From contig JAGWHJ010000004.1 in NCBI GenBank assembly GCA_028866835.1, positions 1-60,822 on the forward strand: a DNA stretch of 60,822 bases, given 5' to 3'. Shown piece after piece: positions 51,479 through 59,693 of this stretch (positions within the stretch are counted from its first letter, which is position 1; each line of letters starts with the position of its first letter). This stretch comes from Microcaldota archaeon (GTDB taxonomy: Archaea; Micrarchaeota; Micrarchaeia; Micrarchaeales; CABMGC01). The notes beneath the pieces were generated by a model that was not told the DNA's origin, did not search any database, and saw nothing but the letters and a program-made list of their open reading frames with translations. The position numbers were made by a program, and so were the translations under genes.

Positions 51479-51793
51479 CTATCTGTCTACGCTGTAGATC
51501 TGCACGAAGCTCACGCCGCGCACCTTCCTCACCTCGCCGGCCTTGACGAGCCCCTTCTGCACCAGGATTTTGACGGACTTGTTTCCCACCGCATTAAGCG
51601 AGAAGATGCTGCTGCCGAGCTGCCTCGCCGCATCCTCCTCGCTGACAAGGCTGCCCTTGTAGAACGAGGCGTAGTTCTTCAGGTCTATCTCCAGCTTCCC
51701 CTGCTTGAGGACCTTGCCTATGAGCTCCTCGTCGCACATGGCCACGATCTCGCCCTTCTCAGTGTCATGCCTGTTTAGGTAGATCATCGACAT
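51479..51793 (-). CDS. DUF424 protein
   Basis: 104 residues. MIYLNRHDTEKGEIVAMCDE ELIGK, NYASFYKGSLVSEEDAAR and LNAVGNKSVKILVQKGLV are the conserved blocks of the archaeal DUF424 family, small proteins of unknown biochemical role conserved widely in archaea. The ATG directly follows the stop codon of the GT2 gene (TAGATG), so it is co-transcribed and probably coupled to it. It is convergent with AglB with 3 nt between the ends. Confidence 0.85.
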   Translation of the reverse strand: MSMIYLNRHDTEKGEIVAMCDEELIGKVLKQGKLEIDLKNYASFYKGSLVSEEDAARQLGSSIFSLNAVGNKSVKILVQKGLVKAGEVRKVRGVSFVQIYSVDR

Positions 51794-53353
51794 CTAGCCG
51801 TATTTGTAGAAGAAGAAGAATGCAGAGATGTAGAGCACGCCGTACCAGAGCAGCCACAGCGCGCCGAAGATGTTGTTGACAAGCAGGGCGACAAGGCTCA
51901 GGGCAAGCAGCGCTCCCGAGAAGATGACCTCGTGCGTCGACTTCCTGAATGCGCTGGCTGCCTTCTTTGTGCTGTTCTCACCAGTGTCGGCTGTCCATGC
52001 AAGGAACGGCATGTGGTTGAGCGCGGCAGCTATCGCGGCCTTGAATCTCACGAAGGAGAGCGCGAAATTGAGAAGGAAGACCATGACGCCCTTCGTAACT
52101 GACTTGAAGTGTATCTTTGTCATTACTATGGGCGTGCATATGGAGAGCACGAACGTGGACACGCCGAAGACCTCGATCCAGAAGTTCAGGCTGCTCGCCT
52201 CGACCAACTGCGCTATAGAGAGGCGAGATATGGCGAACGACGAGAACACTATTAGGACGGAAACGAGGGTGAACATTATCAATACAGTTGATATGTAATT
52301 CAGGCCCAGGCCGTGTACGACGTAGTCTACCTTTGACTTGCCAGGCATCGAGAGGTTCTTCTTCCTCAGGAAGTAGAAAAGGAACTGCGTGTCGCCGTAG
52401 TTGTAGCGCCACTGCTGCTTCGCCAGCTCGGTGAAAGTGGTCATCGGCTTCCCGAGTGCGTACACCTTCGGGATGTACAGGCCCTTGTACTTGTGTATGT
52501 CTGATTCGAGGCTGAAGAAGGTGTCCTCTATTATGTACTCGGGGAAGCCGCCTATGTTTCGAAGCGCGCTCCTCCTTATTATGCCGCACGAGCCCGCGAA
52601 GACCGCGGTGTTGTTCATTGCCCTCGAAGGCTGTATGAACTTGAAGAAGTACGCGTCGAACAGGTCGACAGTATCCGAGAAGAGATTGCCCTTGAAGTAC
52701 CTCTTCTCGGTCTGCACGAACGAGACGCTCGGATCCTGGAAGTAGGGCAGGAGATCCATGAGGAAGTTCCTGTTAGTTATGTACTCGTCGTAGTCGAAGA
52801 TCGCTATGAACTCCTCCTTGCAGTGCCTCAGCATGTTGTTGAGGGCGCCGGCCTTGTATCCCTCCCTGTCCTTCCTGTGTATGTACCTTATCCTGTGGCT
52901 CTCGCTGAAGGCCTTGAGCCTTCTCCTTGTCGCTGCGTCGGTCGAATCGTCAAGAAGGTAGAACGTTATGCGGCCCTTCGCGTAGTTGAGCTCCTGGAGT
53001 CTTGAGAGATTCTTCTCTACAATCACGGGGTTTTCATTGTAGACGGGCATCGCGACTGCAACGGTAGGATAGTTCTCAAGCGGCCTTGTAGAATCGTCTA
53101 TACTCTTGAGGTACCTGTAGTACAGCGATGACCTGTAGTATGCGTACGATGTGAAGATGTTGAAGAAGCCGGAGATCGAGGTGAGTATGAGGAATAGGAC
53201 GGCTATGAGGTACGTATAGATGTCATGCGTCCCGTATACGAGCAGGTATAGCGAGAAGGCGAAGGCCGCCGCAGTAACTATGATGTACAGTACGACAACG
53301 AGGAACTTCAGCACTGGGCTGGAAGCCAGGTCGTTCTTCATGCTCTCGCTCAC
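51794..53353 (-). CDS. Membrane glycosyltransferase family 2 (cellulose-synthase-like)
   Basis: 519 residues. Two N-terminal helices (about 17-66), then a GT-A catalytic domain with VAMPVYNENPVIVEKNL, YLLDDSTD, IFDYDEY (metal-binding DxD), EDTFFSLE (catalytic base) and QQWRYNYGD in place of the classical QxxRW, then about five more helices. Processive enzymes of this type polymerise beta-linked sugars across the membrane. The start is GTG at 53353 or ATG at 53341; the TATA-like CTTATTAAGATT near 53370-53381 is shared back to back with tRNA-Ser. Likely product: an envelope polysaccharide. Confidence 0.9.
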   Translation of the reverse strand: MSESMKNDLASSPVLKFLVVVLYIIVTAAAFAFSLYLLVYGTHDIYTYLIAVLFLILTSISGFFNIFTSYAYYRSSLYYRYLKSIDDSTRPLENYPTVAVAMPVYNENPVIVEKNLSRLQELNYAKGRITFYLLDDSTDAATRRRLKAFSESHRIRYIHRKDREGYKAGALNNMLRHCKEEFIAIFDYDEYITNRNFLMDLLPYFQDPSVSFVQTEKRYFKGNLFSDTVDLFDAYFFKFIQPSRAMNNTAVFAGSCGIIRRSALRNIGGFPEYIIEDTFFSLESDIHKYKGLYIPKVYALGKPMTTFTELAKQQWRYNYGDTQFLFYFLRKKNLSMPGKSKVDYVVHGLGLNYISTVLIMFTLVSVLIVFSSFAISRLSIAQLVEASSLNFWIEVFGVSTFVLSICTPIVMTKIHFKSVTKGVMVFLLNFALSFVRFKAAIAAALNHMPFLAWTADTGENSTKKAASAFRKSTHEVIFSGALLALSLVALLVNNIFGALWLLWYGVLYISAFFFFYKYG

Positions 53354-53406
53354 ATACCTATTGCAGATGAAATCTTAATAAGGTATCCTGGGTAATGTAT
53401 TGCTGT

Positions 53407-53530
53407 GCCGGGATGGCAGAACCAGGTATAGCGCCAGATAGCATTGGCGAGACTCGAGATCTGGTGTCCTTCGGGACTTTTGGGTTCAAATAAACTTCCA
53501 GCAGAAGTTTTGGAAATCCCAATCCCGGCG
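53407..53530 (+). tRNA. tRNA-Ser (CGA) with two inserted sequences
   Basis: Acceptor GCCGGGA (53407-53413) pairs perfectly with TCCCGGC (53523-53529), with G73 typical of serine tRNAs. The anticodon loop CTCGAGA (53453-53459, anticodon CGA) is followed by TCTGG, but its partner CCAGA lies at 53434-53438, so 14 nt (53439-53452) are inserted in the anticodon arm. The long variable arm is GTCC-TTCG-GGAC. In the T-arm, TTGGG-TTCAAAT is separated from CCCAA by 26 nt (53492-53517) that contain a perfect AAACTTC/GAAGTTT hairpin. Removing both gives 84 nt. The D-stem has one A-A mismatch. TATA-like TCTTAATAAGG at 53371-53381. Splice boundaries are ambiguous by 3-4 nt because of short repeats. Confidence 0.85.
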
Positions 53531-53643
53531 CATTTATAGCCCTTGACCCCTCCACTGTAGCTAGCGTACTAGACGCGAGACAGCACCAAACCTCGCCAGT
53601 TAATAATATATATCACGGGCGTGAGGGTATTTTTGGTACATGC

Positions 53644-54555
53644 ATGGCCTTAGCGTATAAGCGTCAAAAAACAATCTTTTCGCAGGGGCTGACACAGGAA
53701 CAGCGTGATCTGTTCATGGAGTATGAGGATCTTGCGCGAACGGTCGCGAGGCAGACCCTGCCCGGCAATAGAAACGGAACAGTCTGGCAGGGTGACGTAG
53801 AATCTGCGGCGCTTGTAGCGCTGGCGGAGTGCGTGCTCACTTATGACAGCAGCTTTGGCATGCCATTTAAGGACTTTGCACATTTCAAGTTAAGAAGCGC
53901 TGCTGTAGACGAGGTCAGGCACATTTTCGGGAAGAAGAGCAGGGAGACAGGAGTTGCAGCGCAAGATGGGTATGGTGCGCCTTGGGAGCACGAGGCGAAC
54001 GTCTTCCCATTTCAATACCATCAGAAACCGAGGCTTATCGCATCCGACATAGCTCCAGAAGCGGAGGGGAAGGCCATGGGTGAGGAAGGGTATTCGCATG
54101 TAGAAGGCTATGATTCCGCCTTGAGCATGCTCTCAATGATAGTAGACCCCAGGGTGCGGGAGGTCGCCGTAAAACATGTCTTGGGCGATATCCCTCTTAG
54201 AGAGGTTGGTGAGAGCATGGGCATCACAGAATCGAGGGCCTGCCAGCTCATGAGCATTGCAAGGAAGGATATGGAGGACGGGCTTGCACTGGAGGAGCAT
54301 GGCATACTTACTCAGTCGTCCATCGAGCTGCTCAGATCCCTTGTCGATGATATGCACTCTAATTGGAACCTGAGGGAGCTGGCCGAAAAACTGGGCACGT
54401 ATAAGGACCATGTCCTTGCTAATATAATGAGGCTTGCAAAGCATGGCTTTATTTCAGTAGATTACGATGGCGCAGGAAGGGTCATGGGGATAGAGCTAAG
54501 GGAGGATAGGGTAAAGCCGCTGCTCGAATCCGAGCAAGGGTCCGGCTCAGGATGA
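53644..54555 (+). CDS. Sigma-70-like (FliA/WhiG-type) protein with C-terminal winged helix
   Basis: 303 residues, cytosolic. Residues 16-96 match sigma region 2: LFMEYEDLARTVARQTLP, then DVESAALVALAECVLTYD and FKDFAHFKLRSAAVDEVRH, the FliA-like FxxYAxxRIRGAxxDELR block. Residues 158-215 match region 4: VDPRVREVAVKHVLGDIPLR with EVGESMGITESRACQLM, the EIGxxxGVTESRVSQL helix-turn-helix. Residues 222-288 look like a winged helix (NWNLRELAEKLGTYKDHVLA). Sigma factors are bacterial; archaea use TBP and TFB, so this is unexpected. Its own TATA (TTAATAATATATAT at about 53600-53613) is archaeal. It may be a DNA-binding regulator derived from a sigma factor. Homology is by motif reading. Confidence 0.75.
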   Translation: MALAYKRQKTIFSQGLTQEQRDLFMEYEDLARTVARQTLPGNRNGTVWQGDVESAALVALAECVLTYDSSFGMPFKDFAHFKLRSAAVDEVRHIFGKKSRETGVAAQDGYGAPWEHEANVFPFQYHQKPRLIASDIAPEAEGKAMGEEGYSHVEGYDSALSMLSMIVDPRVREVAVKHVLGDIPLREVGESMGITESRACQLMSIARKDMEDGLALEEHGILTQSSIELLRSLVDDMHSNWNLRELAEKLGTYKDHVLANIMRLAKHGFISVDYDGAGRVMGIELREDRVKPLLESEQGSGSG

Positions 54556-54575
54556 CTTGCATATGCCCGGCCTGG

Positions 54576-54605
54576 CTTGATTTGTGGCATCCGCCCCAAA
54601 TCAAG
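54576..54605. terminator. 9-bp hairpin between convergent genes
   Basis: CTTGATTTG (54576-54584) and CAAATCAAG (54597-54605) form a perfect inverted repeat with a 12-nt loop, lying between the stop of the sigma-like gene and the stop of TruD. No T-tract follows on either side, so it is at best a weak bidirectional terminator or an mRNA 3'-end stabiliser. Confidence 0.4.
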
Positions 54606-54615
54606 GCGCAGAGCT

Positions 54616-55872
54616 TCATTCGTTTGAGGCCGCCAATATCTGCTTGGCATCAAAATCCTGATTTTTCATTATCTCGTTCAGCAATACGGTCGCGTACGAG
54701 CCCGAAGGCACGGAGAAGCTTATCTTCAGCGACTTGGGCGAGACCGCATCGCACTTTATCCCAGTGACAGGGGAGAGGATGGGCCTGAGGCTGCCTGCCA
54801 TGCTGAGCTCGGGGATGCCCTTTATATTGAACTGCTCCTTGGAAATGCCTATCTTCTCCATCGCCTCACCGATGTAGCTGCTGATCATCCTGTCATCGGT
54901 CTTGTAGCCTACCAGCGCCTCCAGCGGGTACGTGCCGTCGGGCTCTGCCTTTGAGACGTCGGGGAAGCCGTAGAAGTTCATCCCGCAGCTTACAATTGAA
55001 TCGAAGTCGCGCCTCTTTATGCGCTTCTCTACGGCCATGTTGAATAGCAACGATTCCACGGAGTGTATGAACATTATCGCTATGCCCCTGGGCAGGGCCC
55101 TTACAGCATTCGTGTAGTTGTCGTATTCGGCGAGATGGTTTATCACGGTCCGCTCCACGCGGAGGTATCCGGGGAAGTATTCCTGCGCCTTCTTGAAATC
55201 CTGCTCCTCGGCGAGCCGCTTCCTCGCCTCTATCGCCTCCTTGTTCTCCTCGCCGTGCGTGTTCGTGAGGAGGTCCATGACGGCCTCCTTCGTCTCGCCG
55301 CGCATCAGCTTGACGCCTATGCTTGCGTTGTTCAGCCTTATGCCGAACCTCTGCCTGTCGAAGTAGTTCGGCATCATCCCGTCCAGTTCGGAGAGCACGT
55401 TAAGAGCAGCCTCCTTCGGATTCCTGTTGCTTATCTTCCTGATGGTGGCCTCGAAAGCGTTACCCACGTTGCTGCCGAGCTCCACTCCGTTGCCGCTCTG
55501 CCATGCGCCGTTTATGCTGAGGTCCTTGATCTTGAAAGATGAGAACTGCTCCGGCTTCGTGCCGAAGATGCTTGCCAGCTGCACCGACACGGACATGCGG
55601 TCCTTCGATCCCGCGTAGCCTATGGACTTCCTCCCCCTGGAGAGCCGCTTCGCCAGCGTCACCAAGGCATAGGAAGTGTCCCACCTGGTCTTCTGCAGCA
55701 CCATCACGGTGAACTTCCCGTCGGCGCTCTCCGTCTCTCCGAGCTCCTCGGGAGCGTACTTCCTGCCTGGCTCGAGCACCATGCCCTTTTCGGTTATCTC
55801 CTTTACAACAAAGTCCTCAGGGCTTTCCTTTATGACGCCTGAAATGCCCCTGGATTTGGAAAGAGTCAGCAT
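54616..55872 (-). CDS. truD: tRNA pseudouridine synthase D
   Basis: 418 residues. The TruD signature SIGYAGSKDRMSVSVQ places catalytic Asp91, with IKESPEDFVVKEI at the N-terminus and the family insertion domain in the middle (EEQDFKKAQEYFPGYLRVER). It makes pseudouridine at tRNA position 13. FDRQRFGIR is the second conserved block. It is convergent with the sigma-like gene and its start at 55872 is preceded on the minus strand by an AT-rich element (GGTTTATTAAGAC) near 55895-55907. Confidence 0.95.
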   Translation of the reverse strand: MLTLSKSRGISGVIKESPEDFVVKEITEKGMVLEPGRKYAPEELGETESADGKFTVMVLQKTRWDTSYALVTLAKRLSRGRKSIGYAGSKDRMSVSVQLASIFGTKPEQFSSFKIKDLSINGAWQSGNGVELGSNVGNAFEATIRKISNRNPKEAALNVLSELDGMMPNYFDRQRFGIRLNNASIGVKLMRGETKEAVMDLLTNTHGEENKEAIEARKRLAEEQDFKKAQEYFPGYLRVERTVINHLAEYDNYTNAVRALPRGIAIMFIHSVESLLFNMAVEKRIKRRDFDSIVSCGMNFYGFPDVSKAEPDGTYPLEALVGYKTDDRMISSYIGEAMEKIGISKEQFNIKGIPELSMAGSLRPILSPVTGIKCDAVSPKSLKISFSVPSGSYATVLLNEIMKNQDFDAKQILAASNE

Positions 55873-55970
55873 AAATATCAGGTTGCCTACCTAGTCTTAA
55901 TAAACCTTGGTTACCAAGGTATTAATGTGCAAAGCGCAGAGACACATGCACACGGTTTATTCAACTTAGA

Positions 55971-56789
55971 GTGAGATGTTTGGAGGAGCAGGAGCCTCTG
56001 TTTGAGAAGGTTCTTCACAGGCTTGTGAAGAGGCATATATCGGGCACTACCATGAGCTCTGCTATAGAGAAGGCCAAGGAGCTCAACAGCAGGAACATGG
56101 CAGTAGCGATAACGTTCCTCAGCGGCGCGGTCACCGACAAGTCAAAGGCGCGATACATAACCACGACGTATCTGGAGCTGATAAGGCAGATCTCAAGACT
56201 CGGCATAAAGGCCAGCGTGCAGATACCACTTGAACAGCTCGGCATGAATGTTAGCAGGGATACCGCAATAAAGAACCTGCAGGAGATCGTCGCAGCAGGC
56301 AGCAAATACGGCGTCTTTGTGTGGGCAGAGATAGACGACACAAACATCGACATATCCCGAGGCATAGACGAGGGCAAGCGCGCCTTCGGAATCGCATTCC
56401 CATCTGATGATTACAAGAAGTACCTCAAGATGTACAAGCAGAGCAGGGCCGTGAAACTGATGTTCGGCGGAGGCGCGAAGAAGGAGAAGGGCTATTACAA
56501 GAGCCTTGTTAAGGAGGTCAGCAAGCGCGACACGATAAACAACTGCGTGCTCTCATCATTGCCGGAAAACGCGCTGTGGCCGATCGTCAACAATGGCATA
56601 CGGAAGGAGAAGAGCCTCGCCCTAGAGTTCGGCATGGGCTACAGCAGCAGGAAGCTCGCAAAGGCGATGAAGAAGGGGGCGAAGGTAAGCATGATGGTTC
56701 CTTTCGGGAAGGACTGGGTCAGGTATGCGACGACAAACGTGCCGGAGGGGTACATGCGCTTCCTGGCGGGAAGGCTTCTCAAGGAGTAG
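55971..56789 (+). CDS. Proline dehydrogenase-like TIM-barrel protein
   Basis: 272 residues starting with GTG at 55971 (a TTG at 55980 is an alternative). SVQIPLEQLGMNVSRDTAIK, the acidic strand YGVFVWAEIDDTNID, AVKLMFGGGAKKEKGYY and the ending VSMMVPFGKDWVRYATTNVP match successive blocks of the PRODH barrel, where the corresponding bacterial motifs bind FAD and proline. Key substrate-binding RR of PRODH (near YxxRRxxER) is replaced by TTNVPEG, so proline oxidation is uncertain; another FAD-linked oxidation is possible. No P5C dehydrogenase is nearby. It is followed 9 nt later by an SDR gene. Confidence 0.72.
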   Translation: MRCLEEQEPLFEKVLHRLVKRHISGTTMSSAIEKAKELNSRNMAVAITFLSGAVTDKSKARYITTTYLELIRQISRLGIKASVQIPLEQLGMNVSRDTAIKNLQEIVAAGSKYGVFVWAEIDDTNIDISRGIDEGKRAFGIAFPSDDYKKYLKMYKQSRAVKLMFGGGAKKEKGYYKSLVKEVSKRDTINNCVLSSLPENALWPIVNNGIRKEKSLALEFGMGYSSRKLAKAMKKGAKVSMMVPFGKDWVRYATTNVPEGYMRFLAGRLLKE

Positions 56790-56798
56790 GTTCGTTTT

Positions 56799-57782
56799 AT
56801 GCAAAAGCGTAGCACAAGGAGTGAGGGCGTTCCGAAGAAGGGCGGGGGCCGCGTAGTCCTCGTTACCGGGGGATCGGGCAGGCTCGGCAGGACGCTGATA
56901 AAGGAACTTCTGGGAAGGGGCTATTCCGTCAGGGCGCTGGTCCAGAGGAAGGAATCGCTCCTGTCCATGCCCGTAGGCATAGTCCCGTTCCTTGGCGACG
57001 TAGGGAACAGGAAGGTCCTTGCCGGAGCGTGCGATGGCGCTTACGCCGTCTTCCATCTCGCCGCCATAGTCAGCGAGTACAGGGAGATGATGCCGAAGCT
57101 CATGCACGTGAATGTCGAGGGCACTGCGAACGTTATAGATGCCGCGAGCATGAAGGGCGTCAGGAAATTCATATACACCAGCACGGTTGATGTTTACGGC
57201 CACGTAAGGAAGGACGTGCTGAAGGAGGACAGCGAGCTGAGGCCGGCAGACAAGTACGGATACAGCAAGATGATGGCGGAGAAGGAGATAGAGCGTTACA
57301 CGGACATGGACTATACAATTCTTAGGATGGCTGCCATGTACGGCCCGGGCTTTGAGAAGTCCTATCTCAAGGTCCTGCGCGCCATAAAGGACGGAAAGGC
57401 TTACATAATAGGCGACGGCGCAAACCATCTCGCGCTCGTCCACGTGGACGATGTAGTGAGGGCGCTCCTTCTCGCCCTCGAGAACAACGATGGCAAGCGG
57501 AGGACGTTCAACATCGGGGACGGAATTGCTTACACGCAGGAGCAGCTCTTCAGGATATCCTCTGAACTTATGGGGATAGAGGTGCCCAAGAGGCACATAA
57601 GCCCGCTTGTCGTAAGGCTCATCGCGAAGAAGCGGGGCCTTGACAGCGACGAGCTGAGGTTCCTTCTCAGCGATAGGGTCCTTGACGTTTCCAAGGCGAA
57701 GAAGGAGCTGGGCTTCGCCGCGAGGATGAAGCTGCGCGAGACAAGCGTGGACCTGATAAAACAGCTCAACAAGGTGGGATGA
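56799..57782 (+). CDS. NAD-dependent epimerase/dehydratase (extended SDR)
   Basis: 327 residues. The Rossmann motif VVLVTGGSGRLGRTLIKEL binds NAD(P), VFHLAAIVSEY follows, the catalytic site is STVDVYGH and YGYSKMMAEKEIERY (Tyr and Lys of YxxxK), and LRMAAMYGPG is the substrate-side strand. Members interconvert nucleotide sugars or modify lipids and steroids; the substrate is not evident. The next gene, GGGPS, overlaps its stop by 4 nt, so a link with lipid or glycan synthesis is possible. Confidence 0.9.
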   Translation: MQKRSTRSEGVPKKGGGRVVLVTGGSGRLGRTLIKELLGRGYSVRALVQRKESLLSMPVGIVPFLGDVGNRKVLAGACDGAYAVFHLAAIVSEYREMMPKLMHVNVEGTANVIDAASMKGVRKFIYTSTVDVYGHVRKDVLKEDSELRPADKYGYSKMMAEKEIERYTDMDYTILRMAAMYGPGFEKSYLKVLRAIKDGKAYIIGDGANHLALVHVDDVVRALLLALENNDGKRRTFNIGDGIAYTQEQLFRISSELMGIEVPKRHISPLVVRLIAKKRGLDSDELRFLLSDRVLDVSKAKKELGFAARMKLRETSVDLIKQLNKVG

Positions 57783-58573
57783 TGCAAAAACCCGGAAAGG
57801 TGGAGAGATACATATACGAAAGGCTTGAGCAGAAGGGAGCGCTGATGTTCATGCTCGTTGACCCCGTCGATTACAAGACGCCGGACATGGCCGTAAAGAC
57901 GGCGGCTGAAGCCCATGCGGGCGGCGCAGACCTCATACTTGTCGGCGGCAGCATCGGAGCGCAGGGCGAGCTCCTCGATTACGTCACGAAAGGGATAAAG
58001 GAGGCGATAGGCGCACCAGTCGTCCTGTTCCCGGGCAACATCGCAACGCTTACGAGGCATGCGGATGCCGTCTACTTCATGTCGCTGCTTAATGCAAGGA
58101 ACACCTACTGGATAACGAATGCGCAGATGCTCTCCGCGCCCCTGGTCAAGCAGATGAGGATAGAGCCGCTTCCCGTTGGCTACATAGTGGTCGCCCCGGG
58201 CGGCACGGTAGGCTGGGTCGGGGACGTTAACATGGTGCCGCGTGAGAAGAGCAAGATAGCCGCTTCCCTTGCTCTCGCAGGCGAGTTCCTCGGGAACAAG
58301 TTCATAATAACAGATGTGGGCTCCAATCCGCAGACCCAGGGCTACGGGCCCGTCCCTCACGAGATGGTGCGCGCGGTGAAGGATGCCATAACGGTGCCCT
58401 ACATAGTAGCAGGAGGCATACGGGACGTTGACATGCTAAGGACGACCATAAGGAGCGGCGCTGACATAGTGCAGATAGGCACCGCCATAGAGCAGTCAAG
58501 CGAGGCGAGAAAGCAGGCGGAGGCCTTTGCAAAGGTAATTAAGGAGGAAGGCGCAAAGAAATTGAAGAAGTGA
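57779..58573 (+). CDS. Geranylgeranylglyceryl phosphate synthase
   Basis: 264 residues, TIM-barrel prenyltransferase making the first ether bond of archaeal membrane lipids from glycerol-1-phosphate and geranylgeranyl diphosphate. Signatures are MLVDPVDYKTPDMAV, ADLILVGGSIGAQGELLD, VVLFPGN, FMSLLNARNTYW, LPVGYIVVAPGGTVGWVGD and the closing phosphate site PYIVAGGIRDVDML ... GADIVQIGTAIE. A GGTGGG ribosome site precedes the start, which overlaps the SDR stop (ATGA). This is a hallmark archaeal gene. Confidence 0.96.
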   Translation: MMQKPGKVERYIYERLEQKGALMFMLVDPVDYKTPDMAVKTAAEAHAGGADLILVGGSIGAQGELLDYVTKGIKEAIGAPVVLFPGNIATLTRHADAVYFMSLLNARNTYWITNAQMLSAPLVKQMRIEPLPVGYIVVAPGGTVGWVGDVNMVPREKSKIAASLALAGEFLGNKFIITDVGSNPQTQGYGPVPHEMVRAVKDAITVPYIVAGGIRDVDMLRTTIRSGADIVQIGTAIEQSSEARKQAEAFAKVIKEEGAKKLKK

Positions 58574-58588
58574 ACGCGGGTCTTTCCC

Positions 58589-59689
58589 ATGCACGAGCTT
58601 ACTGCCCTGGAGCTGGGCCTGGTGGTGAACGAGCTTAAGCCAAAGGTAGAGAAGGGCTTCCTGAAGAAGTTCTACGACCTTGGCAATGGATCCTTCAAGA
58701 TGGTCTTCTACAGGGAAGGCGTTAATACGATAGTCTACTGCAAGCTCTGCGTCACCATCAACGAGACGAAATTCAGCGAGGAAGCAGGAGCCGCGACGGA
58801 CTTCGCCATGGGAGTGAGGAAGAGGATAGAGGGCTCCCTCGTGCACGAAATCGAGCAGTACGATTCAGACAGGATAGTGGTTATAAAGTTCAGCGATTTC
58901 AGGCTTGTGATCGAGATGTTCGGGAAGGGCAATCTGGTGCTTGTCGGCAATGACGGGAAGACAGCGCTCGCTTACAAGTCAATAGAATACCGCGACCGTG
59001 CGGTCAAGGCAAGGGCCGTTTACCTGTTCCCCAAATCATCTTTCATAGAGATAGAGGGACTGGACCAGGCGACAGCAAAGTACATCGCTGAGGCGGCGCG
59101 CGATTCAGAAGACAAGCTCATAGTCGCGCTCGCAAGGACGATAAACGTAGGTCCGATATACCTTGAGGACATCATAAGGAGGTGCGGCCTCGAGCCGAAC
59201 GGGAAGCTGCACGCGGATGACGATGTGCACGCACTGGAGCACGAGATACTCCGCTTCTCGAAGGAGCTTTCCTCCTACAAGGCGAGGTCCTATGCCGTAG
59301 AGGGAGGAAGGGAGTACTCCGTGCTGCATCTGCTGAAGTTCAAGGACATGCCGACGACAGAGTACGATAGCTTATGCGCCCTCCTGGACGAACTTCACGT
59401 TGCCTCAAGGACCGCAGTGGACGACAGCGCGAAGAGCAAGGCTCTCACTGAGGTTGATGCCAATATACAGAAGCAGAGGGCGCTTGCTGACGGCCTTGCG
59501 AATGATTCGATATCCTACAGCAGCATGGGGAACAAGATCTTCGAGCGCATGGACGATATAAATGCGCTTGTCGAATACATGAGGAGGAACAAGAAGGCGG
59601 ACGTCAAGGAACTTGAGAGGGAGTTCCCGGGGCTCGGAGTCAAGAGCGTGGACCTCAAGAACAAGACCGTGGCCATATCCGTCGAGTGA
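58589..59689 (+). CDS. NFACT/Rqc2-like protein lacking the C-terminal RNA-binding domain
   Basis: 366 residues against about 600-700 for full-length archaeal Rqc2 (NEMF). It has the NFACT-N domain (MHELTALELGLVVNELKPKV, VVIKFSDFRLVIEMFGKGNL, VYLFPKSS), the helix-hairpin-helix middle region (GLDQATAKYIAEAA) and the coiled coil (DANIQKQRALADGLANDS), then stops where the NFACT-R (DUF814) domain should begin. Family members bind stalled 60S/50S subunits and add C-terminal tails. RNase Z starts 5 nt after its stop. No frame past the stop shows NFACT-R, so this is a natural short form. Confidence 0.85.
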   Translation: MHELTALELGLVVNELKPKVEKGFLKKFYDLGNGSFKMVFYREGVNTIVYCKLCVTINETKFSEEAGAATDFAMGVRKRIEGSLVHEIEQYDSDRIVVIKFSDFRLVIEMFGKGNLVLVGNDGKTALAYKSIEYRDRAVKARAVYLFPKSSFIEIEGLDQATAKYIAEAARDSEDKLIVALARTINVGPIYLEDIIRRCGLEPNGKLHADDDVHALEHEILRFSKELSSYKARSYAVEGGREYSVLHLLKFKDMPTTEYDSLCALLDELHVASRTAVDDSAKSKALTEVDANIQKQRALADGLANDSISYSSMGNKIFERMDDINALVEYMRRNKKADVKELEREFPGLGVKSVDLKNKTVAISVE

Positions 59690-59693
59690 GACC

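Noticed and set aside
53407-53530. tRNA-Leu
   Set aside because: The long variable arm first suggested Leu, but the discriminator is G and the only good anticodon loop is CTCGAGA, both of which point to serine.
55971-56789. RNase P protein Rpp30 (another TIM barrel of this size)
   Set aside because: The strand motifs and C-terminal VPFGKDW match proline dehydrogenase-like barrels, not Rpp30.
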